NCBI GenBank assembly: GCA_964016885.1 | Contig: OZ024743.1 | Coordinates: 16,852,472-16,916,471, forward strand | DNA: 64,000 bases | From: Eledone cirrhosa | Taxonomy: Eukaryota; Mollusca; Cephalopoda; Octopoda; Eledonidae | Direction of reading: 5' to 3' | Part shown: in pieces, positions 11,164 to 23,389 of the stretch | How positions within the stretch are numbered: position 1 is the first letter of the stretch | Layout: each line of letters begins with the position of its first letter | Program-made: the position numbers and the translations under genes | The notes under the pieces: generated by a model | What the model was told of the DNA's origin: nothing | Databases searched by the model: none | What the model saw: the letters and a program-made list of their open reading frames with translations, nothing else

Positions 11164-12907
11164 CCGCATGCTCAGACTAGACCCTTTCACACGGGCCATT
11201 CTCGTCCCATTCACACCCTCTTGTTCCCCTTATATGTACTGGCCCTCTAGCCGTTACTGCACAAATATGAGACGATGAGGGGGTGCCACGCGAACTGGGA
11301 TGCGGGAGATCCGTGTCAGCTTACGCCGACGACGTCAACGTGGTAGTGTCAAGCAGCAAACACGTCCAGATGTTCAGCACCGCTCTCAAGGAATACGAAG
11401 CGGTGACAGGAGCAAAGATAAACCAGGAAAGTTGGTGTGCTTGCAACACGGCACTTGGAGAGGCAAGACCATGCTGTTCGACAGCGTCGTGGGGCGCTGG
11501 ACGGAAGGACAGGTTAAATTGGTCGGTGTCTGGTACGGTCCGGATCTCCAGATGGAGAAAAACTGGAGCGAGGTGACGAGCAGGCTGGCCTCTCTAACCC
11601 AGATATGGGCCGAGGAGAGGCTGTCTCCGAAAGGACGGGCGGAAGTGGCGAATCTGTACATAGCGTCCGTCATCTGCTACCGCCTAACTCTCGTACCTCG
11701 CCCCCGCCAAACTCTGACCAAAATGGAGCACCATCTCTTCCACTGTTTGTGGAAGCGACGTGCTCCCATGGTCAGAAGATCCATTTGCTGTCAACACGCG
11801 TTGCGTGGAGACTAGGCCTATCGTGGCTGATTATGCGCAATCATCCGGTGAGGTTGCGACATCTCTGGTGCATCCTTGACGGTGAACAGGTGTGGTCGCC
11901 GTTTGCCAGACGCGCTTTTCCCTAGGTCGTCTCCTTGACGGAGCTGCAGTCCTGGATCAGGTAAAGACCGAGGGATAGCGCTTGGAAGCTGGGATATCAC
12001 CAAGTGGTCACCGCCCTCTACCAGCTGGACACTAATATCGGTGGAACATCCACCTCGGCGTTCTATAGAAGGCTAGTGGAGGGAAAGAGCAACGATGTTC
12101 TCGGGGAGACCCTGGGCATCGAGACGCTCAGCTGTTCCCTCTCTTCAAGAGAACTCTCAGACCGGGGCCTATGGACAACTTCCAGGTTCCCTGGCCTGGT
12201 AGTGCCACCGGGAAGCGTTGCCTGTTTAGTATAAGCTCTACAGGCACCGAGGTGCTGTCAGCCGAGCCTGGCCGAGATGCGCGCACAGCGACGAAACCGT
12301 CCTGCACGCACTCGTTCAGTGCCCGAGGATAGCTGACTTGTGGTCTATGTCTAATGGCTGCTGTCGCGTGTAGGACGGATCCGGTTATCGACTGAGTCCA
12401 TTGTGCAGATAGCCCCGCCATTCTCCTTTAAAGATGAGGAAGGGCAGGTAGTTTTCATCTGCCTGGTGGCCATGGCGAAATAGATTGTGTGGTGGGCAAG
12501 GTTGAAAGGGTTGAAGACGGACACTTTCCTCTGCGGACAATCCCTGATTAACTTTTTCAAGTCTCACTTGAAGAAGAAAATCAGGGTGGAGAAGCAGGTG
12601 TTGAAAGGTGGGTGAAAGTGGCGAGTCTGCCTGCCATGAGTATATGCTTGTAGACTGAGGAGTGGGAACACTGAGAGAGGGCGCTTACCCTGGTGGTCAG
12701 GATGGACGTTGTCTTTTGTGTGGTTTATGCCACGAGTAACCCACGTAGGTTTCCCCCTTTTGGGGATTTTTTGTTGTTTGAAATTTTATTTCTATCCCGA
12801 TTTCAATCTTGTTATAACGACGAAAAACCACTTTATAACGGCCTGTACTGTTCTGTGCCCCCTCTAATGTTTTTCTTCATGTTAACCCTTGTGGCCAATA
12901 AAGAAAA
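11164..12907 (+). mobile_element. Tx1-like retrotransposon, copy D, 5'-truncated
   Basis: From about 11222 the sequence follows copy C from just before RT motif C (SAYADD) to the end of the 3' UTR (CTTGTGGCCAATAAAG), ending in an ATT tract. In front of it, 11164-11215 is an inverted piece of the same family's ORF2 3' end (compare 70-125 of this window). More diverged than copies A and C. Confidence 0.85.
11225..12650 (+). pseudogene. Tx1-like ORF2 C-terminal remnant (copy D)
   Basis: Pieces in three frames. SAYADD and the following GAKINQE segment are at 11318-11430, the thumb-like region at 11470-11815, and a decayed remnant of the zinc-finger region near 12260-12330, ending near 12650. Many frameshifts and stops; no function possible. 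Confidence 0.8.
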
Positions 12908-12924
12908 TATTATTATTATTATTA

Positions 12925-13418
12925 TAGTTGCATTTATATTGCTTTATGTTCATACGAGTTATCACCAAGTCACAACCAGTGACCTCAAGAGACAACAAGG
13001 TCCGCCATGTTCAAGAAAGAACACATACACACACATGCATCCTTAGGTGTTTAGACTTGTGATGTACTTATATTGACAGTATCTTCCTTAGTATAAGGGC
13101 AGTTCGGATTAGTACTATCTTTTGTATTTCTCCTATACGCGGGTTTTCTGGGATTTGCGATAAGTAATCATTAGATACCTTAGGTATCATTCCTAGAGCG
13201 CCTACAACCACTGGTATTGTTTTAGTTCTCAATTTCCACATTTTTCCGATTGCTATCTCCAGGTCCTTATACTTGCTCAGTTTCTCAAGTATTTTTATAG
13301 ATACATTCTTGTCTATTGGAACGGACATATCAATTAGCAGGCATACACTCTTTTTAAAGTCCTTCAGTATTATATCAGGTGTATTTGCATCTATTTTTCG
13401 GTCTGTTTGGATGCTAAA
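12925..13418 (-). mobile_element. R4/Dong-like element fragment E1 (3' end)
   Basis: The last ~0.5 kb of the family whose longest frame is at 33696-36632. The 3' UTR (12925-13067) abuts an ATT tract shared with the 3' tail of Tx1 copy D; the 5' truncation point abuts another TTA tract (13420-13436). The frame reads the end of the restriction-like endonuclease region (VVGALGMIPK) and stops at 13068. Confidence 0.85.
13068..13418 (-). pseudogene. R4/Dong-like ORF, C-terminal fragment (E1)
   Basis: Carries the final ~115 codons, from the end of the PD-(D/E)xK endonuclease to the natural terminator LRKILSI. The domain is cut upstream of its PD motif. Confidence 0.8.
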
Positions 13419-13436
13419 GTTATTATTATTATTATT

Positions 13437-16400
13437 GTTCTTTGAGTCTCAGTCACTGATGTTATTTTACTTGAAAGTTTGTTGAAATGAATATCAAGCC
13501 ACTACCTGCAGCCTAAGAGATTCAGGGCGTATCGGAGGGTTCTTGCTGTTCCCAGCAAGCATGCCCTTTGAAGTGTTCCAAAAAGCGGGGCTGGACTAAC
13601 TTTCTTTAACGATCCTTGGAAACTGTTTGAGATAGTACCGAGTGCGCCTATGACAATCGGGACGACTCTGACTTTATAGCAGTTCCAAATCCTTTTTACC
13701 TCCCTGGTATCGGTTAATTTTCTCTCTCTCCTTTTCTTGCAATATCATGTCAAATGGGCAGGCTACATCTACAATCAGGCACGATCATTTTTCCTTGTCC
13801 AAAACCACCAGGTCAGTCCTATTGTGTTCCAGTTTCTTATCCGTCTGTATCCTAAAATTCCATAGCACCTTCACCTGATCGTTTTCTATCACCGACTCTG
13901 GCTTATGCTCATACCACTTTTCAGAATGTGGTAAATTGTTTACTTTGCATAGGTGCCAGTGGATCATCCTTCCCATCACATCCTGCCCATCACATCCTGC
14001 CCATCACAGCCTTTATAGTACGTCTGGGCTAGGTGTTTACACTCGGATACAATGTGAGCCACAGTTTGCTCTCTCTCTCCACAGATCCTACACAGTGGGC
14101 TAGCTACCCTTCTCCTTGTAAATATGGCGTTTCACCCACTTCGTTTTGAGTGCCTGCTCTTGCGCAGCCATTAGCATTCCTTCGGTAGCCTTTTTAAGGT
14201 CTCCTCTTTTTAACCAGTTCCATGTCTGTGGATCTCTAAATTCAGTTTTCTCAAAGAAGGTACTAAGAAAGGATTTTTCATGAAGGTTGCTCTTCCTCCT
14301 TGTGGTTATTTCCTCCTTGGACATCCCCTGGTCAGTAAAATTCTGAGCATTGGCTCCTTACTGTCGGTCACGTATTTGTGCAGGTTGTTTTTTCTCCATC
14401 TGAACACAATCCTCTATGCTGATAAGACCTCTTCCACCTTCAGATCTCTTTAAGTAGAGTCTATCGACATCACTTCTCTTGTGGGACACGTTATAGATAG
14501 TCAATAGCTTCCTTGTCTTCCTATCTATTTCTTTTTGTTCAGCAACATTCCATTTCAGAATTCCCACACTGTACCTAATAATAGACACAGCTCGGGAATT
14601 CACTGCACTTATGACATTCCTACTATTTAGACGTGATTTTAATACGCTCCTTACTCTCCTAATGTGCTCAGATATTATCAATTCCTTCATTTTTTTATGC
14701 TTGATGTCATCTGCCTCCAGAACACCTAAATATTTGAATCGTTCTTCAGTGTCAATTTCCTTTATCATCTCATCTGTCGATAACAGGATTCCGTTGCTTC
14801 TGCTCAAATTACCCACTCTTCATCACTAGGACTCCACACTTACTAATACCAAATTGCATACATATATCACTGCTGAAAATACGGACAGTGTCAACAAGTA
14901 CATGCAACTCCTTCTCACTCTTCCCAAAGGAAGAGGAGGTGATTGAGGGTAAGCTCTCCTTTTCCCAACATGTATCCTGCTCTCACTTTTCGCAATATAA
15001 TGGTCAGGGGTATCAGGGCAAAGACAAACAACAGAGGGGACACACTATCTCCCTGGAAGACACCTCGCTTGATTTTCACGCCTCCCAAGGTTTCTCCACC
15101 CGATGTTAATTCTGTTTCCCAGGACTTCATACTTTTGCTCAACAACTGTCTGATGTTATCCCCCACCTTGAATATATCTACGCTTTTGGTTATCCAAGAA
15201 TGAGGTACCAAGTCGAATGCCTTTTTGTAGTCTATCCATCCCATGGCAAGACCAGTGTGTCTCCTCTTGCAATTCCTCATTACCATCTTATCAATAAGTA
15301 GCTGGTCTTTTGTACCACTGGACTTCTTTCGGCATCCTTTCTGTTCGCCCGGTAACAAGTTGTTTGTGTGGAGATGATGGTAGATTTCCTCATACACACT
15401 GCTTGTTAACAGTTTCCACATTACGGACAGACATGTGATAGGTCTATAGTTGGAAACATTCATTACCCTTGATTCGGTCTTTCATTACCCAGGACTCTGG
15501 TAATCTTTGTCAACCACTCTGGTACCTCACCCGACATCAAGCATTCATTTAACATGTCGTCAGTTTCGGGTGGAGGGATGTATTTTTTTTAATCCAACGC
15601 CCTGCACACTATCTGGGCCTGGTGATTTCCAGTTGGTTAGTTTTCTGGTCTGCCCTTTAAGAGTTTCAACTGTGATTATTAAATCAGTTTGTTGGTGTGC
15701 TTGTTCATTAATCTCCTTTTGTACTGTCTCAATCCACACTGCCTGATCATTATGTTCAACATCCTGCTCCCATATTCCTCTCCAGAATGTCTTAGTCAGT
15801 TCCGCCTCAGGGATCAAGTCGTTGCCTCTTTCTTTCCCTTTAAGCTGCTCAAACAACATCTTCTGGTTGTTGTCAAACATGCGGTTCTGTCTATACTGAC
15901 TGACTCTGCTCTCATACCGCTTAATCTTTGCACTCTTTGCTACGATGCGTTGCTTCAGTACCTCTATGATAATATTTAGCTTTTTCCTCCTGGATTTGTA
16001 CTTTATTTCCAGTCTATTTTTAGTGTCTATGTTTTGTTACGTCCCATTCAGTAGCGATTCAAGCTTTCCAATGTCATTTCTCATTTCCCTGATTTGACCA
16101 TTCAGTCGTTTCTTCCACCAAGGTTCTGATCTTTCTTGTTTTTGTTTCCTCTCGTTTTTATGCCAAGTAATTTGCTCACCGCATTTGCTGTTGCTTTGAG
16201 GATATTGTTGCATTGGTGAAGGTTCCTCACCTGAAGGTATGGGATGACTTTGGTTACCTTAGCTGTTGTTTCTTTTAACTTTTTCCTGTCTAAAAATGTT
16301 AGGTTCATAGGTTTCCCACTATCATTGTTCATTTCATCTACCACTAAATTTAGGATATCAACCAAATCTTTTCCTAGCCCGTCAGCATTCATTTCCTCAA

Positions 16401-16990
16401 TGGCCGCATCTTTGTTCGAGATGTCATCTATGTCAGCATTCAGATCATTGTCTGCTTCGGATGATTCCTCCGATCTCTAAAGGGCTTCACATTCATTTCC
16501 CACTGGCTCGTTTACCACTCTCCATTTCCAACCTAATCTCTCTGCTCAGTTCCTCCAGTTCCAACTCGCTTATCCACCCATTAGACCTTATTACCCGAGC
16601 TTGCCCGGCCGATTTTTGTTCATCTAATTTAAATAGACCAATCTCGTTCCAGGTGTTATGCATCAGTTTCCCATAGGCTTTTTTCCTTGGGGCTACTCTT
16701 CAGGTAACATTGCATAACAGTTCTATTCAATTCTTTCGTCCAGTTGGTTCTTGTCCCTTTCCTTCTACTTATTCCTCCAACACCAGCAGTATTTTTATGA
16801 CAGCCAGATCCCTGCTGCTGGGCCAGGGAGCATTTTCTACGTGAGAGTCTGTCAAATCACGTTCCAGTCTTCCCTTCACCGTTATTCGAAATGTTTAGGT
16901 TCGACATTTAAACACTCATATCGAGGATTGGTGAATGTATGGTTACATAACCACCGGTTATTTCGTCAACCCCAGTGATTTCATCAACCC
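13437..16990 (-). mobile_element. R4/Dong-like element E2, near full length, decayed
   Basis: A second, more divergent R4-like subfamily. In element order: an N-terminal Myb-like region (16830-16550, phrases PKEKAYGKLMHNTW and GWISELELEEL across broken frames), a coiled linker, the RT, a Cys/His finger and a restriction-like endonuclease. The 3' end lies at a TTA tract (13421-13436). The 5' limit near 16990 is approximate. A second fragment of this subfamily lies at 42704-43358. Confidence 0.8.
13560..16860 (-). pseudogene. R4/Dong-like single ORF, broken (E2)
   Basis: The frame survives in pieces: 16102-16392 (N-terminal linker), 15560-15880 and 14915-15463 (RT fingers and palm, including MNVSNYRPITCL, WIDYKKAFDLVPHSW for motif A and FQGDSVSPLLF for motif B), 14358-14816 (thumb region), 14100-14324, and 13785-13979 (endonuclease, WYEHKPESVIEN). 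The endonuclease PD is changed to TD (NRTDLVVLD), a loss of a catalytic residue. Motif C falls in a damaged segment. Not functional. Confidence 0.8.
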
Positions 16991-18017
16991 CGGAGATTTT
17001 AACGTGGCACCATCATGCTGTAGACGAACATAAATAAACAAATAAATAAAACTTGAAAAAATAAACAAATGTTTCATTGTAATGTTTGAATGTCTGACTT
17101 AGTTTTTTTTGTTTCTTTGTTTTTTTCCTTTGCGTTTTTCGCTTTACAAGGCCAGTAACATCGGTTACTAATGTTGTTCTTGCTGCTGCAGCTAAGGGTA
17201 GTAGGGGTTGTTGTGTTAAAAACTTATGAAATGTGTGATTGTTGTTGCGTTTGCTTCTGTCTGTCTTCTGTTCTATGATTTTTCGACTTGTTGCTTATCA
17301 TTATAATTATTATTATTTTTTTTTATCCTTTCCTCATTACGTGGCCGACAAAACAAAGCACCAGCATCACACCGGGACAATTGCTGGCCCCGGCCAAAAG
17401 CAGAAACAATTATTATTATTATACTATAGTTTAGATTTGACATCGTTTAAACTAAACATTTTGAGAGCGTTTAGAGATACAACATCATTATTTTGGTGTT
17501 GTTGTTGTTGTTGTTAGCTGTTTGACCGAGTCACTAACCCAGTCTATTTATATCTGTTGATACCTTCTTCGCTTCTTTTCACGTGTAGCGGCGCTACCAC
17601 CATCCCTCTCTTAAGTAGTGAGGGAATAGTGGTGGTAGCGATGATGCAATGGTGGCGGTGGTGATGGGACAGGAGTACTATAGGGATGGTGCTGGTTTGT
17701 ATTTGGCTAAAAATTTTGTGGTAGTGGTGATGGTGATGGTGGCGGCGGCGGTGTTGTTGTTGGTGGTGAAGTTATTTGGCTGTTGTTTTCTAGCCGTTTT
17801 CGTTTCTGACCATAACATTTCTAGTACAATATTAAATATTAAATATTGGAGCCCTATGCCATAATGTGATGCGTTGCCACTTCCTGATAGTTAGGCTGAT
17901 GTATTATGTTCCATTTGTAATAAGAATTATTCTATCAAAATTGTTTTGAATATGTAAAAAATCAAAAATTTATGGAGCGATTCCATAACACTCTATCAAT
18001 CATGTGCGTATCTTCCC

Positions 18018-18019
<2 letters not shown>
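16991..18019. other. Unassigned AT/GT-rich DNA
   Basis: Contains a SINE 3' fragment (listed separately), a TTG tract at 17499-17514 and a GTG/GCG-rich stretch at 17640-17765. No gene recognised. Confidence 0.5.
17325..17422 (+). mobile_element. Ceph-type SINE, 3' fragment
   Basis: Matches the 3' third of the SINE at 10007-10193: GACAAAACAAAGCACCAGC, then ATTGCTGGCC and AGCAGAAACAATTATT. The tRNA-like head is absent. The tail runs into an ATT repeat. Confidence 0.65.
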
Positions 18020-18062
<43 letters not shown>

Positions 18063-18087
18063 TATTATTATTATTATTATTACTATT
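18020..18087. repeat. (ATT)n tract at the 5' edge of Tx1 copy B
   Basis: About 22 ATT units with two ACT interruptions, ending exactly where the element begins (GAATGCCATGG). Confidence 0.95.
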
Positions 18088-18301
18088 GAATGCCATGGTT
18101 GACGGAGGCTCGCCTCTGTAAGGTGTAGTACATTTTAACAGCTATAACAATTGTAAATTGTTTAAAACTTTAACCAACTTGTAGACAAAAACACCCTCCT
18201 CCTCGTGAGAGGGGACTTTCTGCCCGTTATTTGGCCCTTAGGGATTAAATAACCGCTTATTGGGGTGTTGTGCCCACTATTTATTTTAAATTAAAAAAAA
18301 C

Positions 18302-20449
18302 ATGGCTACAAAAAATAATTTTCACAAGTCACTCCCACTCATTCCGTCTTCTTCTTCCTCAATCGTGACTACACCAGAGAGAAGATTGTCTCTCTCCCTC
18401 CTTTCTCTAAATGTGTCTCTCTCCCTCCCTTCTCTAAATGTGTCTCTCTCCCACCCTTCTCTTTCGCAAGCGACGCCAGTAAAGAAAAATAGTTTCCAAA
18501 ATCACGCGCAAAACGTGGAACATTTCTTCACGACGACGACAACGACGGAAAAGGAGTGCGGTAAATACGAAAAACCAATTTCATTCGTCTGACGTCATGA
18601 ATAATAGCAGTAGCAGCCGTAATAACAACAGCAGCAGCAGCAACAGTGACAAGGAAAACAACAGTAGCAGCCGCAACAGCATCAGCAGCAGCATAAACGA
18701 CAGCAGCATTAGCAGCAATAGCAATAATAACAGCAGCAGCAGCAACAACAACAACAACAACCACAGCAACAGCGGCAGCGGCAGTCGTAGTACCTGCAGC
18801 AACAACAAAAGTAACGGCAGCTCCGATGAGGACAACAACAACAACAAAGAAAAAACAATCTCGTTTGTAGGTATCGCAAAAACCTGGAAACAATCCTCAT
18901 AACAAATGCGGAATTACAAGAAGCAATGAAGAGGGTGACGAAAACCGGACACCGAGCAATCTGCAAGGCAGCCGAAAAATGTTTTCGAAACCCAACAGCA
19001 CTGTACAGTCACGTACCGTACAGTAAGCACAAAATCCCGTAGGGTTGAAGGGCCACAGAGGCTCAAATACAAAAAGCCTTAGGGTCTGTGTGGCAGCGGA
19101 AAACGCACATCACCCGAGTTAAGAAATATGCCATCGTGGATGTACTTTTTGCCACACTCCAGGAGGCAAAGGCTCAATCCTTAGTGACCCTAAGGAGCGA
19201 GGAAATGGTGTTGGTGCCCTCCTACTGCGGACAGAAAATTGTGAGGGTCAAACTGACCCACGTCCCCCCGGGATGGCCCCTACTTGGCTGGCCGCGTCTG
19301 TCATCGTTGGAATCGAAGACAAAACAACTGTACGGCAAGTACAGAAAAAAGTACGAGAAGATTGAGTCGGCACCTCCATTGATATGTAAATCGAAACCAA
19401 CCAGGAGTGCATCGAAGCTATCCCGGATGCGATAGACTTCGATAACGGCACTCAACTCCCCATAAGTGTGGAGCGCAAACGCCCGAAATGCTTTCGTTGT
19501 GGATCGAAGACTCAACTCAGGGCCTTCTGCAATGAGAAGACCCTGAGAAAGGAGAAAACACCCCTTCTTCCGAAACCGGCTCCACTGCTACCAGCAACAG
19601 GACAGGCGGCAACCAGGAAGGATAGGTCCATGGCACCCATACCCACGCCACGGAAATCAAGAACAGCAGCAGCAGTGGAAGTATTAACAACAACAACAGC
19701 AATACCAACTACAGCTGCAACAGAGACTCCACCGCAACATTACCAACAACAACAAGTGAATGAGTGGAGCTGGTACCACTCCCCGACCACACAGAATTGG
19801 ACATGGAGTGTGAGGTGGGAGAGGGATGGTAAAAGGTCGAAAGAAGGCACAAACGAAGAAGCAGCGCATCGTCGCCTTCGAAAAGGGAGGAAAGAAAGGA
19901 AAAAAGGGTAAAGGCTACTGCAAAAAGATTTACAGCAGCAACACCAGCAACACCATCACCACCCACACTAGCACCACCATCACCACTGGCGGCAACCCCA
20001 CCGACAACAACAACAACACCTTCAACACCACCACCACAAGCACCAACATTACAAACACAACAAAACACACACACCCAGCAACAACGACAAGAATATAGCA
20101 GAACAACACCCACCCCCAGAAAAACAAATGCACAGCAATAAATACAAATAACAAGAAATTAATGGCTTACATAATTGAACACACAGACATTTCACAGCAA
20201 GACTACATAATACCAGCACCAATCAAAACACCAACGAACATAAGACTGGTAAGAATAGCACAGAAACATTACACGAAATTCCCCAATTTCAGAGACCTAG
20301 GAGGGACACTCAACCGGAGGGTATATTCAGATATACTCATAGAAGAGCCGACGACCAGCCGAAGGGGCGATTCAACGGTCCCTTCACCAGACGATCAAGT
20401 GAAAAAGGATGGTGAAACCATCCTTCCTCTGCGAGAAGAAGTAAGGTAA
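18302..20449 (+). pseudogene. Tx1-like ORF1 remnant (copy B)
   Basis: Starts at the equivalent ATG (MATKNNFHKS). Contains the Ser/Asn-rich region, the zinc knuckle CFRCGSKTQLRAFC, in which the His of C-x2-C-x4-H-x4-C is replaced by Gln, and the Thr/Pro-rich tail, in at least four frames. The loss of the zinc ligand and the frameshifts rule out function. Confidence 0.85.
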
Positions 20450-20483
20450 GTGGTATTTCCCATCTTTTCCACTCCATTTCAAC

Positions 20484-23092
20484 ATGACTTCTCTCAGGAT
20501 AGGCAGCATAAATGCGCGTGGCTTCGGGTCGTCATGGAAGCAGGGCCACCTGCTCAACGACCTCAGGTCACTAAACATAGATGTAGTGGCCATCAGCGAG
20601 ACCAAAATCTCCGAAGCACGGGCCTTCGCACCGATCTTCGGCGGCTACGACGTGTACGCATCTCCCAGCCGTCCTGGATCGGGGGGGGGGGGAGTTGCTC
20701 TGCTTTTTCGTAGGGGTTTGGATCTCGTCATTCGGGCCATCTTCCTGGACCCAGAAGGTAAGTTGGTAGTGCTGGACGTGACCAGCGGAGACGGGCAAGC
20801 TTTCAGGCTAGTGGCCATCTATGCCTCGACAAAGGCAGGGCGGCCTGATTTCTTCCGGCGTCTGGAGACCTTTCTTGGAACGTCCCGCTTTTTAGTGTTA
20901 TGGGCGACTGGAACGGGATCTCAGATGGACGCTGGGATTGTGTGTGATTAGCGGATAGCTGGGGATGGTGCAAGAGCCTCACCAACCTGCTCAGGCGTTT
21001 TGAACTGTCTGACAGGTACCGATTGGATTTCCCGAATGTGCCAATGTGGACTTGGACAAATCTCATAGGGTCATCCAGATCATATCTAGATAGAGTATTT
21101 TGTAGGGAAATAGATAGGTCTAGCATAAGCTGTCCACAATTCAAGATAGTCAGCTACACGGACCACAAAATAGTGATCTGTGTGCTTGACTTAGATAGGC
21201 TTCATAGACGAGGACTCGGCTACTGGAAGGTAAACGCTTCCTTACCAGCACACAAGGCCCACAGAGACCGCGATTAGCGAACTAGTTAAGCGAGCGTTGA
21301 AGGGGGCCATCATCAACAACAAGTGGTGGTTTGCTCTGTAAAGAGCGATTAGAATAGAGTCCATTAGGTTTGTAAGGCTTTAGCTATAGAGAAAAATAGA
21401 GCAGAGGGAGAACTAGTTAGGAAATTAGACGCGGCGCTTAGCCGACGTACTTGCGGCGAAATTGGCCCTTGACCAATTCTTAATGTAAAGCACGAAAGCT
21501 GCGTTGTCAGAGCTAGGGTGCGTGCTCTCAGACACGAGGGGACGAAATCCGTTCAATGTGCCCGTTAGCAAAGGCGCGTCGTTGCACCAAAGCCACGATA
21601 CGGTCTTTGGTGTACCACGACGGGCGCATGCTACTCGATCCCGGGCAAATGTGTGAAGCTTTTCAGCGACACTTCGCTCAACTATTCGGGGGCAGCGTCG
21701 GGCCGGATCGAGGGATGTCTTTGGTGTCTACCTCGACGGACTGCCGCGGCTCTCGGCCACTGAGGCGGTGTGTTGCGAAAAGCCGATAACAACCGCTGAA
21801 GTACGGGAGGCAATGACGTGCTGCACGAGGGGAAAATCGCCTGGTTTGGATGGTCTGCCCTATGAACTTTACGTACAGATGCCAGTCTTGTTCGGAGGCC
21901 TCTTGGCGGACGTCTACTGCAACTGGCAACAGAACGGGAGAATTACCAGCTCTGGACGGACCCGTTAAATTGCTAGGGGTCTGGTTCGGTCCGGACCTCC
22001 AGACGGACAAAAACTGGGACGAGGTGACGAGCAGGGTCGCTTCTCTCACCCATAAATGGGCGGAGAGGAAGCTATCCCTGAAAGGTCGAGCGGAGGTGTC
22101 TAACGCGTACATCGCGTCCGTCATCTACTACCGCCTGACCGTCGTACCCTGTCATAAGCCCAGCCTGACTGCGCTGGAGCGTTTGCTCTTTCGCTCTTGT
22201 GGAAGTGATGCGCTCTGATGGTCAGACGGTCCATCTGCTGTCAACACCCGCTACGTGGAGGGCTGGGCTTGCCGTGGCTGATGATGTGCAGACACGCGCT
22301 CTAGCTACGATATCTCCACCTCTTCCTCGACGGTGATCAGGTGTGTTCGCCGTTTGCTGGACACGTCTTTCCCCAGCTCGTCTCCTTGACGGAGCTGCAG
22401 TCCTTGGTCAAGCGAAGACCGAGAGGGAGCGCCTGGTGACTGGAATGTCTTCAAGCGCTTACAGCCCTCGACCAATCGGGCAATGTGATCGGTGTAAACT
22501 CCACCTTGGCGTTCTATAGAGGATTAGTGGAGGGGAAGAGCGACGACGTACTTGGAGAAACTCTAGGCGTCGACGAAAATCAACTAGCCAATCTCTTCGG
22601 AAGGTCTTTCGGGTCGAGGCCTATGGACAACTTACAGAAATCCATGGCTACCGAGAAGCTTTGCCATTTCGGGATAAACTCTACAGGCATGGAGGTGCCG
22701 TCAAGCGGGCTTGTCCGAGCTGCGCGCAGGGGGACGAAACCGTCCTGCACGCACTCGTCTAGTGTCCGAGCATTGCTTACTTGTGGGTTTATGTCGAAGA
22801 CCTGCTGTCACGTGTAGGACGGATCCAGCTATCAGCTGAGTCCATCGTGAGGATTACCCCGCCCTCTTCTTTTGCCGGGAAAGGCAGGCAGTTTTTATCT
22901 GTCTGGTGGCCGAAAGAGATAGTATGGTGGACACGTTTGAAAGGGCTGAAGACGAGAACTTACCTCTTCGGTGATGCCCTGATTAACTTTTTCAAATTTC
23001 ATTTGAAAAGGAAAATCAGGGTAGATAGGGTAGTGCTCTCTTCCCAGCATTTTGTTGAAAGATGGGTGAGAGAAGCAAGTATGGCCCGATAG
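20484..23092 (+). pseudogene. Tx1-like ORF2 remnant lacking the RT palm (copy B)
   Basis: The endonuclease N-terminus is legible (SINARGFGSSWKQGH, SETKIS). A poly-G run replaces a Gly-rich turn at 20681-20692. RT motifs A, B and C are absent because of the 743-nt deletion: the reading passes from NRTGELPA straight to LDGPVKLLGVWFG. The C-terminal part (FGDALINFFKFHLKRK) ends at 23092. Confidence 0.85.
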
Positions 23093-23371
23093 AATGGGCC
23101 TACTTTGAGTATGTGTCTGTAAATTATAGGTGGGAAACTGGGAGAAGTCACTTGCCCAGGTGGTCAGGTTCATGTGGCCTTTTAATGGGCTTTCTCCACA
23201 TATGTTCCTCGGAAGTCTCCTCCCTAATGGGGAATTTTTCATTGTTTTTTTTTTATTACATACTCTGTTTTTTTTACACGCAGAAATGCACATTTGTACC
23301 GTCCTGTATTGTCCTGTACTGTCCTTAATGTCTACTTTATGTAAACCCTTGTGGTTAACAAAGAAAGCATT

Positions 23372-23389
23372 ATTATTATTATTATTACA
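23372..23389. repeat. ATT tract shared by Tx1 copy B tail and R4-like E3 tail
   Basis: Five to six ATT units. To the left is the plus-strand 3' end of copy B; to the right is the minus-strand 3' end of E3, so the elements meet tail-to-tail. Confidence 0.9.

Larger units (their letters stand above)
18088..23371 (+). mobile_element. Tx1-like retrotransposon, copy B, decayed
   Basis: Full-length ends but an internal deletion. The 5' leader and both ORFs follow copy C. About 743 nt of ORF2, corresponding to copy C 40454-41197, are missing at 21950, where CTGG occurs at both edges. The 3' UTR ends in AACAAAGAAAGC and an ATT tract. This is the oldest of the three long copies judging by its number of frameshifts. 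Confidence 0.9.
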
